This document shows, one piece after another, positions 24,015-32,114 of a DNA stretch of 64,000 nucleotides. Each line of letters begins with the position of its first letter. Position 1 is the stretch's first letter. The position numbers were made by a program, and so were the translations under genes. This DNA is from Neorhizobium sp. UBA3556. GTDB lineage: Bacteria; Pseudomonadota; Alphaproteobacteria; Rhizobiales; Rhizobiaceae. The stretch is from contig DFNX01000017.1 of the NCBI GenBank assembly GCA_002376235.1, positions 62,001 through 126,000 on the forward strand, in the 5' to 3' direction. Under the pieces are notes generated by a model. That model searched no databases. It was given only the letters and a program-made list of their open reading frames with translations, and was not told the DNA's origin.

Positions 24015-25751
24015 ATGATCGAAACCGTGTTTGCGAGCCATGACGGCGTCGAACTCTTCTATCGCTACTGGCCCGCCCGCTCCGGCACGCCGAAGGGGGC
24101 AATCGTGCTTCTGCACCGCGGCCACGAGCATGGCGGCAGGGTCGCTCATCTGGTCGAAGAGCTTGGTCTCGACGATTTCGCCTTCTACGCCTGGGATGCG
24201 CGCGGGCATGGCCGCTCTCCCGGTGAACGCGGCCACTCGCCATCGTTTGCGCATTCGGTGCGTGACCTCGATTGCTTCGTGCGCCATATCCGCGAGACCG
24301 GCGGCTTTGCCATGGATCAGGTTGCTGTTGTCGCCCAGAGTGTCGGCGCGGTGCTCGCATCCACATGGGTGCATGATTATGCGCCGGGCATCCGCGCCCT
24401 GGTGCTGGCTTCGCCTGCCTTCGACGTCAAGCTTTACGTGCCTTTCGCTCGCGAAGGGATTGCGCTGTGGCAGAAGCTCAAAGGCACGTTCTTCGTCAAC
24501 TCCTATGTTAAGGCACGGTTCCTGACGCACGATGCCGATCGCATCGCGTCCTTCGAGAGCGATCCGCTGATCACTCGGCCGATCGCGTCCAACATTCTTC
24601 TTGAGCTTTATGAGGCCGCCGACAGGGTTGTCGCGGACGCCCGCGCGATCACGGTGCCAACGCAATTGCTGATTTCCGGAAGCGATTTCGTCGTACGGCA
24701 CGCGCCGCAGCATCGGTTTTTCGAGAACCTCGGTAGCACGATCAAGGAACGTCATGTGCTGCCCGGTTTCTATCACGACACGCTGGGCGAACGAGACCGG
24801 GCCAAGGCTGTGAAAAAGGTGCGTTCGTTCATCACCGAGCGCTTCGAGGAGGCAGCAGTCGTTGCCGATCTTCGACAGGCGCACCTATCCGGTTACAGTC
24901 GCGACGAGGCCGACCGGTTGGCGACGCCATTTTCTATCACCTCGCCGCGTGGACTGTATTGGGCTTTGACGCGTGCCTCGATCCGCTTCGGCGGTCTCTT
25001 TTCCGAGGGTATCAGCACCGGCCTGCGCACCGGTTTCGATTCCGGCTCGACACTCGATTACATCTATGAAAACGATGCGCGAGGCCTTGGCCCCGGTGGC
25101 CGGTTGATCGACCGGCAGTTTCTCGATGCGATCGGCTGGCGCGGTATCCGGCAGCGCAAGGTGCATTTGGAGGAACTGATCGGCAGAGCGTTTGCGCGCC
25201 TGAAAGCCGAGGACAAGCCTTTGCGGGTGCTCGATATCGCGGCCGGTCACGGACGCTATATTCTCGACGCGGTGACGGCATCGGACGTGAAGCCTGACAG
25301 CATCCGGCTTCAGGATTATTCGCCGATCAATGTCGAGAAAGGTACGGCGCTTATCGCCGAGCGTGGTCTGAGTGATATTGCAAGCTTCCACCGCGCAGAT
25401 GCCTTCGATATGGCCGGACTGGCGTCGATCGAACCAAGGCCGACGCTTGCCGTGGTTTCCGGCCTTTACGAACTGTTCTCGGATAATGGTGCGATCGAAG
25501 CCTCGCTTCACGGTCTTTCACAGGCGCTGGAGCCGGGATCGCTGCTGCTTTATACCGGCCAGCCATGGCATCCACAGCTCGAGATGATCGCGCGGGCGCT
25601 CACCTCTCACCGCGGAGGCGAGGCCTGGATCATGCGCCGACGCACCCAGCAGGAAATGGACCAACTGGTCGCCGCTGCCGGTTTCCGCAAGATCGAGCAG
25701 CGGATCGACAAATGGGGCATTTTCACCGTGTCGCTGGCCGAGCGTATCTGA
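24015..25751 (+). CDS. ynbC: Alpha/beta hydrolase fused to a SAM methyltransferase (YnbC-like)
   Basis: A two-domain cytoplasmic protein of 578 aa. Residues about 1-280 form a serine-hydrolase (S33/lysophospholipase-like) domain: nucleophile Ser109 in an A-Q-S-V-G elbow, D-A-R-G-H-G-R-S near 66-73, and a late His in F-Y-H-D-T-L. Residues about 370-578 form a class I methyltransferase, with motif I V-L-D-I-A-A-G-H-G-R near 403-412. This fusion matches E. coli YnbC. ATG 24015 was preferred (GGAG 11 bp upstream) over ATG 23994. It probably trims and methylates a lipid intermediate. The substrate is unknown. Confidence 0.88.
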   Translation: MIETVFASHDGVELFYRYWPARSGTPKGAIVLLHRGHEHGGRVAHLVEELGLDDFAFYAWDARGHGRSPGERGHSPSFAHSVRDLDCFVRHIRETGGFAMDQVAVVAQSVGAVLASTWVHDYAPGIRALVLASPAFDVKLYVPFAREGIALWQKLKGTFFVNSYVKARFLTHDADRIASFESDPLITRPIASNILLELYEAADRVVADARAITVPTQLLISGSDFVVRHAPQHRFFENLGSTIKERHVLPGFYHDTLGERDRAKAVKKVRSFITERFEEAAVVADLRQAHLSGYSRDEADRLATPFSITSPRGLYWALTRASIRFGGLFSEGISTGLRTGFDSGSTLDYIYENDARGLGPGGRLIDRQFLDAIGWRGIRQRKVHLEELIGRAFARLKAEDKPLRVLDIAAGHGRYILDAVTASDVKPDSIRLQDYSPINVEKGTALIAERGLSDIASFHRADAFDMAGLASIEPRPTLAVVSGLYELFSDNGAIEASLHGLSQALEPGSLLLYTGQPWHPQLEMIARALTSHRGGEAWIMRRRTQQEMDQLVAAAGFRKIEQRIDKWGIFTVSLAERI

Positions 25752-25758
25752 GGCCGGC

Positions 25759-27093
25759 ATGGGGGAGGGGATTGCATCTGTTCCGATTGGCACGCGTAGC
25801 GCTGTGATGCGAACGGCAGCGCTCTGGCTGCTTTTCCTTGCGCCGTTCTTCTATCTCACCTATGGCGTGGCGAACTGGCTGGCTTCGTTGCGCGCCGACG
25901 TGCCGAACCTTGCCTTCGGCTGGGAAAGGCACATTCCTTTCTTCGCCTGGACGATCATTCCCTATTGGTCGATCAATGCCTTTTATGCACTGGCTCTCTT
26001 CGTCAACGATACGCCACGGGATGTCGGCCGTCTGGCGCGCCGATATCTGACGGCGCAAATCGTGGCGGTCATATGCTTCATCGCGTTTCCCTTGCAGGCG
26101 ATTTTCGTGCGACCGGAAACCGATGGCCTTCCGGGCTTCATGTTCGATGTTCTCGGTGGTTTCGACAAGCCGTTCAACCAGGCGCCGTCGCTGCATATCG
26201 CCCTTCTGGTGATCATCTGGGACCATTGGCGCGGTCGTCTGAAGGGCTTTGCGCGCGGGTTATGGCATGTCTGGTGCCTGCTGATCGGGCTTTCGGTGCT
26301 GAGCACCTGGCAGCATCATGTCATCGATATTCCGACCGGGGCGCTGCTCGGTTTGTTTGCGCTCTGGCTGTTTCCTGCTGATCGTGCCTCGCCGCTTTCA
26401 GCCTTCCGCCTCAGGCAAGATCGAAAGGCGCAGCGGCTGGCGGTCATTTATGCGATCGGCGCGACGATCTTCCTGCTGATCGCGGTGATTTCGGTGCGTG
26501 GCGACGGTGCGGGCCTGTTGTGGCTGTGGCCGTGTCTTGCTCTGGCATTGGTCGCCATCGGTTATGCCGGCGCGGGACCGCAGGTCTTTCAGAAGCAAGG
26601 CGATGGGGTAACGAGTCTTGCGAGCCGCCTTCTGCTCTGGCCCTATCGTCTCGGCGCGCGGCTGAACCGTTGGTGGTGGACGCACAGGCTCCCGGCTGCG
26701 GTCGAAATTGGCGACGGGGTGTTTCTCGGGCGTGCTCCGGGCCGTGACGAGCTTGCTGTCTATGCCTCGGTCGTCGATATGACCGCTGAATTTCCGGCGC
26801 CCCGCGCTGTCACTCTTAATTGGCGTGCAATCCCGTCACTCGACCTGCTGCCGCTATCGGTGGCGAGCATTCGGGAAGGGGCGCTTGCGGTCGAGGAAGC
26901 GCACAGCCGTGGCCCGGTGCTTGTCTGCTGCGCACTTGGTTTTCAGCGCAGTGCGGCTGTCGTCGCATGCTGGCTGGTGCGATCCGGCCGTGCGGCCGAT
27001 GCTGCCGCCGCGGCTGAGCGGATCAAGGCGCTCGGCCGTCCAGTACATATCAAGCCGGAGGCCTATCAGCCAATCGACGAGGCGGCGCGATGA
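25759..27093 (+). CDS. ynbD: PAP2-family membrane phosphatase fused to a dual-specificity phosphatase domain (YnbD-like)
   Basis: A 444-aa protein whose N-terminal two-thirds is a multi-helix PAP2 lipid phosphatase: A-P-S-L-H near 150-154 and S-T-W-Q-H-H-V-I-D near 184-192 are the usual motif pair. The C-terminal part, from about 300, is a cysteine phosphatase with C-x5-R formed by Cys391 and Arg397. This architecture matches E. coli YnbD. The likely role is to dephosphorylate a lipid phosphate in the module. It starts 7 bp after the ynbC-like gene and overlaps the next gene by 4 bp. Confidence 0.88.
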   Translation: MGEGIASVPIGTRSAVMRTAALWLLFLAPFFYLTYGVANWLASLRADVPNLAFGWERHIPFFAWTIIPYWSINAFYALALFVNDTPRDVGRLARRYLTAQIVAVICFIAFPLQAIFVRPETDGLPGFMFDVLGGFDKPFNQAPSLHIALLVIIWDHWRGRLKGFARGLWHVWCLLIGLSVLSTWQHHVIDIPTGALLGLFALWLFPADRASPLSAFRLRQDRKAQRLAVIYAIGATIFLLIAVISVRGDGAGLLWLWPCLALALVAIGYAGAGPQVFQKQGDGVTSLASRLLLWPYRLGARLNRWWWTHRLPAAVEIGDGVFLGRAPGRDELAVYASVVDMTAEFPAPRAVTLNWRAIPSLDLLPLSVASIREGALAVEEAHSRGPVLVCCALGFQRSAAVVACWLVRSGRAADAAAAAERIKALGRPVHIKPEAYQPIDEAAR

Positions 27094-27527
27094 GCGACTG
27101 GAGGACGGAAACGGCAAGGGCGGTTCGGCGGCTGTGCTATAACAGCATCGGCGGTGGCTTGGTCGCCCTGTTTTTGCTGGCCGTCGCGCCATTGACGGCA
27201 GGCGTTCATGGGTTTGGCGCGGCACTCGGATGGTTGCTGCTGCTGGCCTTTTGCCTTGTCGCCCTCGCACTGGCGGTTCATCTCCTGTTCGATGCCGCGC
27301 TGTTTCGCATCGCCCTTTCACATGACGGCGAAGAGGCGGGCCTGGCGGCGATCGATGCCGCGCTGGCGCGAATGGGGCTGAGGGCGAAGCCCGCCGTTCC
27401 AGCACCCCTGTCGCAACGGTTTTCCGGCTGCCGTCGGCTTATCCTGCTGCAATGGCTAGCCCTTGTCGCCGGCATCGTGCTTTACGGCATTCTTCTGGTC
27501 GATGCGGTGAATGGAGGTTCACAATGA
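27090..27527 (+). CDS. Unknown small membrane protein of the ynb-like module
   Basis: A 145-aa protein with about three hydrophobic helices (roughly 20-42, 45-72 and 117-137) and a soluble, Ala-rich segment around 75-112. I do not recognise a family. It is clearly translated with its neighbours: ATGA overlap with the YnbD-like gene upstream and a 4-bp overlap with the acyltransferase downstream. A role in holding the lipid enzymes at the membrane, or in moving their product, is possible but unsupported. Confidence 0.75.
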   Translation: MSDWRTETARAVRRLCYNSIGGGLVALFLLAVAPLTAGVHGFGAALGWLLLLAFCLVALALAVHLLFDAALFRIALSHDGEEAGLAAIDAALARMGLRAKPAVPAPLSQRFSGCRRLILLQWLALVAGIVLYGILLVDAVNGGSQ

Positions 27528-28177
27528 AAGGCGGCGCATCCTTGCTTCAGATCGTCTCCGGTTCCCTGCTCGCCGTTCTTGCACGGGCGGTCACCGGGGT
27601 GCGCCCGATATGGGCGGGATCGGCACCGAATGGCCGCCAGCGCATCTATTTCGCCAATCACGCCAGCCATGGCGATTTCATTCTCGTTTCGACCTGCCTG
27701 ACGCCTTTCGAACGCAGCCGGACAGCCGCCGTTGCAGGGGCGGATTACTGGGGTTCGGGCCGCGTGCGCCGGTTCATCTCCCGCCGCCTGCTGCGCACCG
27801 TGCTTGTCGAGCGTAACTGGGTGGAGCGAACGGTCGATCCGATGCAGGTGATGTTCGATGCGCTCGATACGGGACAATCGCTGATCTTCTTTCCGGAAGG
27901 CACGCGCAACATGACGGAGGAGCCGCTTTTGCGGTTTCGGTCCGGCCTCTACAATCTTGCCGCCGCCCGGCCGGATGTCGAACTGGTGCCCTGCTGGATC
28001 GAGAACATGTCACGCGTGTTGCCCAAGGGCGCACTTCTGCCGATCCCGCTTCTCTGCCGGGTCGTTTTCGGTGAGCCAGTGACGCTCGACGAAGGTGAAG
28101 ACCGCAAGATCTTTCTCGAGCGCGCCCGGCAGGCTCTTCTTACGCTTGCACCCCAGAAGGATGGAAACAGCAGATGA
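27524..28177 (+). CDS. 1-acylglycerol-3-phosphate acyltransferase-like protein (PlsC/LPLAT family)
   Basis: A 217-aa acyltransferase with the two family motifs: H-x4-D at His46-Asp51 (in N-H-A-S-H-G-D) and P-E-G-T-R at 124-128. It transfers an acyl chain to a lysophospholipid-type acceptor at the membrane. GGAGG precedes ATG 27524; a longer frame from 27452 overlaps the previous gene and was not used. I do not recall such an enzyme in the E. coli ynb operon, so here it supplies phosphatidate or a related lipid to the next enzyme. Confidence 0.88.
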   Translation: MKGGASLLQIVSGSLLAVLARAVTGVRPIWAGSAPNGRQRIYFANHASHGDFILVSTCLTPFERSRTAAVAGADYWGSGRVRRFISRRLLRTVLVERNWVERTVDPMQVMFDALDTGQSLIFFPEGTRNMTEEPLLRFRSGLYNLAAARPDVELVPCWIENMSRVLPKGALLPIPLLCRVVFGEPVTLDEGEDRKIFLERARQALLTLAPQKDGNSR

Positions 28178-29106
28178 GCGATGACACGACGCGCCTTTTT
28201 ATCGGTCTGGTCGGCGTGCTTTTGACGGCAAGCGTGATCGCGGGGATGCTGTCCTGGCGCAGCCCGAAGCCGTTGCCATCGACGCTCGACAATCTCAACG
28301 CGCGGATCAAGGCCTGGTGGATCATGGTGGCAGGCATTAGCTTCGCCTTCCTGTTCGGCACGGGTGGTGTGATCCTGCTTTTCGCCTTCGTTTCCTTTGC
28401 CGCGCTGCGGGAATATGTGACGCTGACCAATACGCGCCATGCAGACCGGTGGACGCTGCTCGGCATGTTCCTGATCATCAACCCGGTGCAGTATTATCTG
28501 ATCTGGATCGACTGGTACGGGCTCTATTCGATTTTCATTCCGGTCTACTGCTTCCTGGCCATGCCGGCGCTGACGGCGATGCGCGGTGATACGTCCCGTT
28601 TCCTTGAACGGGTCAGCGAACAGCAATGGGGCATCATGCTTTCCGTCTATTGCATCAGCCATGTACCGGCGCTGGTGACTTTGCCCATTCCGGGCAATGA
28701 GGGACGGGGATTGCTGCTGATAGCCTTCCTGATTGCGACAGTGCAGGGCAGCGATGTGCTGCAATATGTCTTCGGCAAGCTTTTCGGTCGTCACAAGGTC
28801 GCCCCCAGCATCTCGCCCTCCAAGACCTGGGAGGGGCTGATCGGCGGAATCGCCAGCGCATCGCTGATGGGAGCAGGGCTTTACTGGCTGACGCCCTTTT
28901 CTCCGCTGGAAGCCGGGGCACTGGCGGCGCTTTCCTGCGTCATGGGCTTCTTTGGCGGCCTTGTCGCTTCCGCCATCAAGCGCGACCGCGGCGTCAAGGA
29001 CTGGGGCCACATGATCGAAGGTCATGGCGGCATGCTGGACCGTGCCGACAGCCTGGTTTTTGCCGCCCCCGTCTTCTTCCATATCGTTCGCTACGCATGG
29101 ACATAG
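28174..29106 (+). CDS. ynbB: Phosphatidate cytidylyltransferase-like membrane enzyme (CdsA family, YnbB-like)
   Basis: A 310-aa protein with about eight transmembrane helices. The C-terminal CDS signature S-A-I-K-R-D-R-G-V-K-D-W-G-H-M-I-E, followed by G-H-G-G-M-L-D-R-A-D, lies near 267-293. An upstream S-P-S-K-T-W-E-G block lies near 212-219. It should make CDP-diacylglycerol or an analogue from CTP and phosphatidate. A housekeeping cdsA is expected elsewhere; this copy belongs to the ynb-like operon, overlapping the acyltransferase by 4 bp. It is the last gene of the module. Confidence 0.88.
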   Translation: MSDDTTRLFIGLVGVLLTASVIAGMLSWRSPKPLPSTLDNLNARIKAWWIMVAGISFAFLFGTGGVILLFAFVSFAALREYVTLTNTRHADRWTLLGMFLIINPVQYYLIWIDWYGLYSIFIPVYCFLAMPALTAMRGDTSRFLERVSEQQWGIMLSVYCISHVPALVTLPIPGNEGRGLLLIAFLIATVQGSDVLQYVFGKLFGRHKVAPSISPSKTWEGLIGGIASASLMGAGLYWLTPFSPLEAGALAALSCVMGFFGGLVASAIKRDRGVKDWGHMIEGHGGMLDRADSLVFAAPVFFHIVRYAWT

Positions 29107-29274
29107 CGCCGGCTCATTACTCCACGCTTTGATATTGCTTTTACCCCTGAAATTATCTTGTGCATCCAAGGTTGCCGAGATGGTGCTTATGCACGTTTAT
29201 TCGCCAATCAAGCGGGGAAAATGCGCAATATCCAGGCAAGTCAATGGGTTGTTCAAAAAACGCGCCTTTTGATG

Positions 29275-29290
29275 TGAAAATATATTTTCA
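29275..29290. promoter_or_regulatory. 16-bp perfect palindrome upstream of the rpiR-type gene
   Basis: TGAAAATATATTTTCA is perfectly symmetrical and lies 57 bp before the regulator's GTG, in the 240-bp A+T-rich gap after the ynb-like module. Sites of the form TGAAA-N-TTTCA have been described for several RpiR-family regulators (MurR type), so this is the likely binding site for autoregulation and control of the gsi operon. The assignment is inference. Confidence 0.55.
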
Positions 29291-29346
29291 TTTCTCAAAA
29301 ATGCAGATATCTATTTTTTCATAACAAAAGAGACGACGGGAACATC

Positions 29347-30240
29347 GTGAATCTTGCGATCCTAATCGAGACGAACCGCGCGAGCCTGACTGCCAATCAG
29401 CAGAAGATTGCCGATTTCGTGCTTGGCAATCCCTTTCATGTCGCCACGATGGGTATCGAGGATCTTGCCAAGGCGACCGAGACCTCGCCTGCAACGATCA
29501 CTCGTTTCGTTCGCGCTCTGGGATGCGGCAATTTTGCCGAATTTCGTGGGTTTGCGGTTCAGGGCTATCAGTCATTGCTGCGGCCTGTCGAAAACGTTGA
29601 TCGGGCTCGCCAGATCCCACCCGAGCAAATTGTCGAGGACTCGCTGGCAAATGCGGCAGGTGCGGTGAGGCAGCTTTCCTCAACATGCGGTGACGTGAAC
29701 TGGGAAGAGATCGCAGAGCGCATGGTGAGTGCGCCGCGCGTCGGTTTTCTCGGCTTCGGCGTCAGCGCCAACACGCTGCAATATCTCGCCGACAAGACCG
29801 TGTCGGTCGTCCGCTCGCAGGTGATCCTCAACGGAACGGGCGGACTGGAGCGCGACGCGCAGAAGATGCTGCGTTTCGGTCCGGAAGACATGGTGATCGC
29901 CATGGCCCTGCCACGTTACTCGCAGGCAACGCTGGATTTTCTGAAAATCGCCCGCGGACGCGGTGTCCATTGCGTCGTCGTTACCGATAGCGCCTCGTCG
30001 CCCCTTTGTGCGCTCGGCCATGAAACGATCCTCGTTCCGGCCAGCCACCCGGTGTTGCACAGTTCGCCGATTGCGGCACTCGCTGTCTTCGAAGCACTCA
30101 TCGCCGTCATCACGGCACATCACCAGAGCGTGTCGGATGCAGCCTCCATGGCGCATTCGCTCATGCCGTATCTCTATGCGGACGATGAACGTCGGCCGCT
30201 GTCCAAACCGGGAAACACGAATGACAGTGAAGTCGAGTAA
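29347..30240 (+). CDS. RpiR-family transcriptional regulator (HTH plus SIS domain)
   Basis: A 297-aa protein. The N-terminal RpiR helix-turn-helix (about 1-77) contains T-S-P-A-T-I-T-R-F-V-R-A-L-G-C. A C-terminal SIS domain (about 120-260) normally binds a phosphosugar; the G-F-G-V-S-A-N-T segment is at its start. GTG 29347 follows GACGGGA. The downstream gsiA-like ATPase overlaps or closely follows the stop, so regulator and transporter are probably one operon. A SIS-domain effector suggests an amino-sugar or phosphosugar signal, unexpected for a glutathione-type importer. Confidence 0.9.
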   Translation: MNLAILIETNRASLTANQQKIADFVLGNPFHVATMGIEDLAKATETSPATITRFVRALGCGNFAEFRGFAVQGYQSLLRPVENVDRARQIPPEQIVEDSLANAAGAVRQLSSTCGDVNWEEIAERMVSAPRVGFLGFGVSANTLQYLADKTVSVVRSQVILNGTGGLERDAQKMLRFGPEDMVIAMALPRYSQATLDFLKIARGRGVHCVVVTDSASSPLCALGHETILVPASHPVLHSSPIAALAVFEALIAVITAHHQSVSDAASMAHSLMPYLYADDERRPLSKPGNTNDSEVE

Positions 30241-32095
30241 CGTGATGCAAGAACCGATCATTCGTGTTGAAAATATCAGCGTCGATTTCAAGGGTGACGA
30301 AAGCACGTTTCGCGCAGTCAAGAGCCTGTCTTTCGAGATCAGGCCGGGCGAAACGCTGGCAGTTGTCGGCGAATCCGGTTCGGGCAAGTCGGTAACATCG
30401 CTGGCAATCATGCGGCTCATCGAATTCGGCGGCGGCAAGATCGTCGAAGGTTCGGTAAATTTCACCGGCAGCGATGGCGTGACGCGTGATCTTACCAGCT
30501 TCCCGCTAGACACGATGGAAGCCATTCGCGGCAACGACATCGCGATGATCTTCCAGGAGCCGATGACCTCTCTCAACCCGGTCTTCACGGTCGGCGAGCA
30601 AATTGCCGAGGCGGTGCGCCTGCACCAGAATTGTTCCGCGTCGGAAGCACGCGCCGAAGCGCTTCGAATGTTGGAAAAGGTGCGTATCCCCGACGCAAAA
30701 CGCATTCTCGATCGCCATCCGCACCAGCTTTCCGGCGGCATGCGTCAGCGCGTGATGATCGCCATGGCTCTGTCGTGCAAGCCGCGCCTGCTGATTGCCG
30801 ATGAGCCGACGACGGCGCTCGACGTGACCATTCAGGCACAAATCCTGAAGTTGATCCGCATGCTGCAGGAAGAGATGGGCATGGCCGTTCTCTTCATCAC
30901 CCATGATATGGGCGTGGTGGCGGAAGTGGCCGACAAGGTGCTGGTCATGCGCCATGGCGAAAAGGTCGAGGAAGGCCCGGTCGAGGAGATTTTCAAGGCG
31001 CCGCAGCATTCCTATACGCGTGCGCTTCTGGCGGCTGTTCCCCGTCTTGGCGCGCTAAACGGTGAAAACCTTCCACGCCGCTTTCCGCAGCTCAAGGCTG
31101 ACGCCGGAAACGGCATGGACAGTTTTGACGAATATCCGCCGCAGGATACGATCAAGTCGCCCGAACCGGTGCTGGAAGTTCGCGATCTCGTAACCCGCTT
31201 CGATATTCGCAAAGGGCTGTTTTCAAAGCTCGCCGGACGTGTCCACGCTGTCGAACAGGTGAATTTCGACCTGCGCCAGGGCGAAACGTTGGCGCTAGTC
31301 GGTGAATCCGGTTGCGGCAAGTCGACCACTGGACGCACGCTGATGATGTTGCAGGAAGCGACGTCCGGCTCAGTCGCTTATCGCGGCAAGGATATCTTCA
31401 AGCTGGGAAGCGCCGAGAAGAAGGCGACGCGCCGCAAGATCCAGTATGTGTTCCAGGATCCCTTTGCATCGCTCGATCCCCGCCTGACGGTCGGGTTTTC
31501 GATCGCCGAGCCGCTGATCACACACGGCCTTGCCAAAGGCGACGCCATTCAGGAGCGTGTCATCCAGCTGCTGAAGGATGTTGGCCTGCAGCCTGAGCAT
31601 GCACACCGTTATCCGCACCAGTTCTCCGGCGGTCAGCGCCAGCGCATCTGCATTGCCCGTGCGCTTGCCGGCGATCCCGATATCCTGATTACCGACGAGG
31701 CGGTGGCAGCACTCGACGTTTCCATTCAGGCGCAGGTCATCAACCTGATGATGGAGCTGCAGGAAAAGCGTGGGCTTTCCTACATTTTCATCAGCCATGA
31801 CATGGCGGTGGTCGAGCGGATTTCCCACCGCGTGGCGGTGATGTATCTGGGCCAGATCGTCGAGATTGGCGAGCGTCGCCAGATATTCGAGAACCCGCAG
31901 CACGCCTATACGCGCCGTCTGCTTTCGGCGGTTCCCATCGCCGACCCTCAACGACGCGAGCGTGGCAGTCCGTTGATCGAGGGAGAGATCCCCAGCCCGA
32001 TACGTGCTCCCAACGACACGCCTGTCGTCAAGCCGCTTGTCGAGGTCGAACCGGGGCACTTCGTCGCCCGCCATCCAGTTGGCGATTTCCACTAA
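30221..32095 (+). CDS. gsiA: Glutathione/peptide ABC transporter, fused dual ATPase (GsiA class)
   Basis: A 624-aa protein with two ATPase halves. The first has Walker A G-E-S-G-S-G-K near 57 and the signature L-S-G-G-M-R-Q-R; the second starts near 320 with G-E-S-G-C-G-K and F-S-G-G-Q-R-Q-R. The size matches GsiA, the fused ATPase of the E. coli glutathione importer. The start is uncertain: ATG 30221 overlaps the regulator gene by 20 bp, and ATG 30245 (616 aa, GAG upstream) is an equally good choice. It drives the GsiC/GsiD-like permeases at 33708 and 34625. Confidence 0.9.
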   Translation: MTVKSSNVMQEPIIRVENISVDFKGDESTFRAVKSLSFEIRPGETLAVVGESGSGKSVTSLAIMRLIEFGGGKIVEGSVNFTGSDGVTRDLTSFPLDTMEAIRGNDIAMIFQEPMTSLNPVFTVGEQIAEAVRLHQNCSASEARAEALRMLEKVRIPDAKRILDRHPHQLSGGMRQRVMIAMALSCKPRLLIADEPTTALDVTIQAQILKLIRMLQEEMGMAVLFITHDMGVVAEVADKVLVMRHGEKVEEGPVEEIFKAPQHSYTRALLAAVPRLGALNGENLPRRFPQLKADAGNGMDSFDEYPPQDTIKSPEPVLEVRDLVTRFDIRKGLFSKLAGRVHAVEQVNFDLRQGETLALVGESGCGKSTTGRTLMMLQEATSGSVAYRGKDIFKLGSAEKKATRRKIQYVFQDPFASLDPRLTVGFSIAEPLITHGLAKGDAIQERVIQLLKDVGLQPEHAHRYPHQFSGGQRQRICIARALAGDPDILITDEAVAALDVSIQAQVINLMMELQEKRGLSYIFISHDMAVVERISHRVAVMYLGQIVEIGERRQIFENPQHAYTRRLLSAVPIADPQRRERGSPLIEGEIPSPIRAPNDTPVVKPLVEVEPGHFVARHPVGDFH

Positions 32096-32114
32096 CTTTC
32101 AGAGAGGAAGAATA

